Positions 62,725 through 64,000 of a DNA stretch of 64,000 nt are shown here, in pieces (position 1 is the stretch's first letter; every line of letters begins with the position of its first letter). The notes beneath the pieces are model-generated. The model was not told where the DNA came from and made no database searches. It was given only the letters and a program-made list of their open reading frames with translations. The stretch spans positions 186,001 to 250,000 of the forward strand of contig NZ_SEON01000007.1 in assembly GCF_004152845.1 (NCBI RefSeq), read 5' to 3'. The stretch is from Sphingobium fuliginis (GTDB taxonomy: Bacteria > Pseudomonadota > Alphaproteobacteria > Sphingomonadales > Sphingomonadaceae). Made by a program: the position numbers and the translations under genes.

Positions 62725-64000
<1,276 letters not shown>

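Overview
The window is high-G+C alphaproteobacterial DNA. The Sphingomonadales-style gene set (MucR-type regulator with a basic tail, TonB-free Tad locus, RepA/ParA/ParB partition module of the sphingomonad plasmid/chromid type, PQQ-alcohol oxidation genes) suggests a Sphingobium/Novosphingobium-like member of the Sphingomonadaceae. A plasmid-type replication and partition module (27.2-31.9 kb: iterons, repA, parB, parA) sits among core-type genes (hup, dgt, rpoZ, glpD, glpK). The simplest reading is a secondary chromosome or chromid, although an integrated replicon on a main chromosome is not excluded.

Layout. 0-6.5 kb: the end of a Tad/Flp type IV pilus operon (cpaE end, cpaF, tadB, tadC, a TPR gene, a small exported protein, tadG, flp pilin, tadE). 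6.6-13.9 kb: a hemerythrin-like protein, a glycosyltransferase-Glf fusion, a GH1-RmlD fusion, a GH5-like hydrolase and a small conserved protein. 14.2-15.7 kb: a SorAB-like sulfite oxidase and its cytochrome. 15.8-22.7 kb, all on the minus strand: an orphan ParB, an autotransporter barrel, a collagen-like lipoprotein, a 2OG-Fe(II) (prolyl-hydroxylase-like) oxygenase and a TpsB/ShlB outer membrane transporter. 23-25 kb: HU and a MucR regulator with a histone H1-like tail. 25-32 kb: the replication region. 32-36.4 kb: dgt, a GH16 glycanase and an AIM24-family protein. 36.9-42 kb: a catabolic cluster (TetR, a frameshifted SnoaL-like gene, PaaI thioesterase, thiolase, BKACE, GntR, DUF1330). 42-43.5 kb: a small lipoprotein and an L,D-transpeptidase. 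43.5-59.1 kb: an alcohol/aldehyde oxidation island (ALDH plus DUF779, a FIST/NosP-like and hybrid-kinase pair, a PhyH-like oxygenase, KatG, YbaK, GNAT, a LuxR response regulator, a PQQ alcohol dehydrogenase with the lanthanide-type Asp, its binding-protein partner, cytochrome c550 and a beta-propeller protein). 59.3-64 kb: rpoZ, a cardiolipin-synthase-like PLD, glpD and the start of glpK.

Most notable observations. (1) A 16-bp palindrome, TTTGCGTNNACGCAAA, occurs five times. One copy lies beside an orphan parB, one between convergent genes and one inside a coding sequence, which suggests a centromere-like (parS) site rather than an operator. (2) A different palindrome, GTTTCCCCGGGGAAAC, occurs twice between repA and parB. 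(3) Five 22-bp-spaced iterons plus one inverted copy mark a probable origin. (4) Three families of short palindromic repeats with TAGAGC-type ends supply the TAG stop codon of the adjacent gene in six cases. (5) A collagen-like lipoprotein shares a minus-strand block with a prolyl-hydroxylase-like oxygenase and two outer membrane beta-barrel proteins. (6) The PQQ dehydrogenase carries the W-D-x-D-G signature of lanthanide-dependent enzymes.

All functions are read from sequence motifs by eye; no database search was run.
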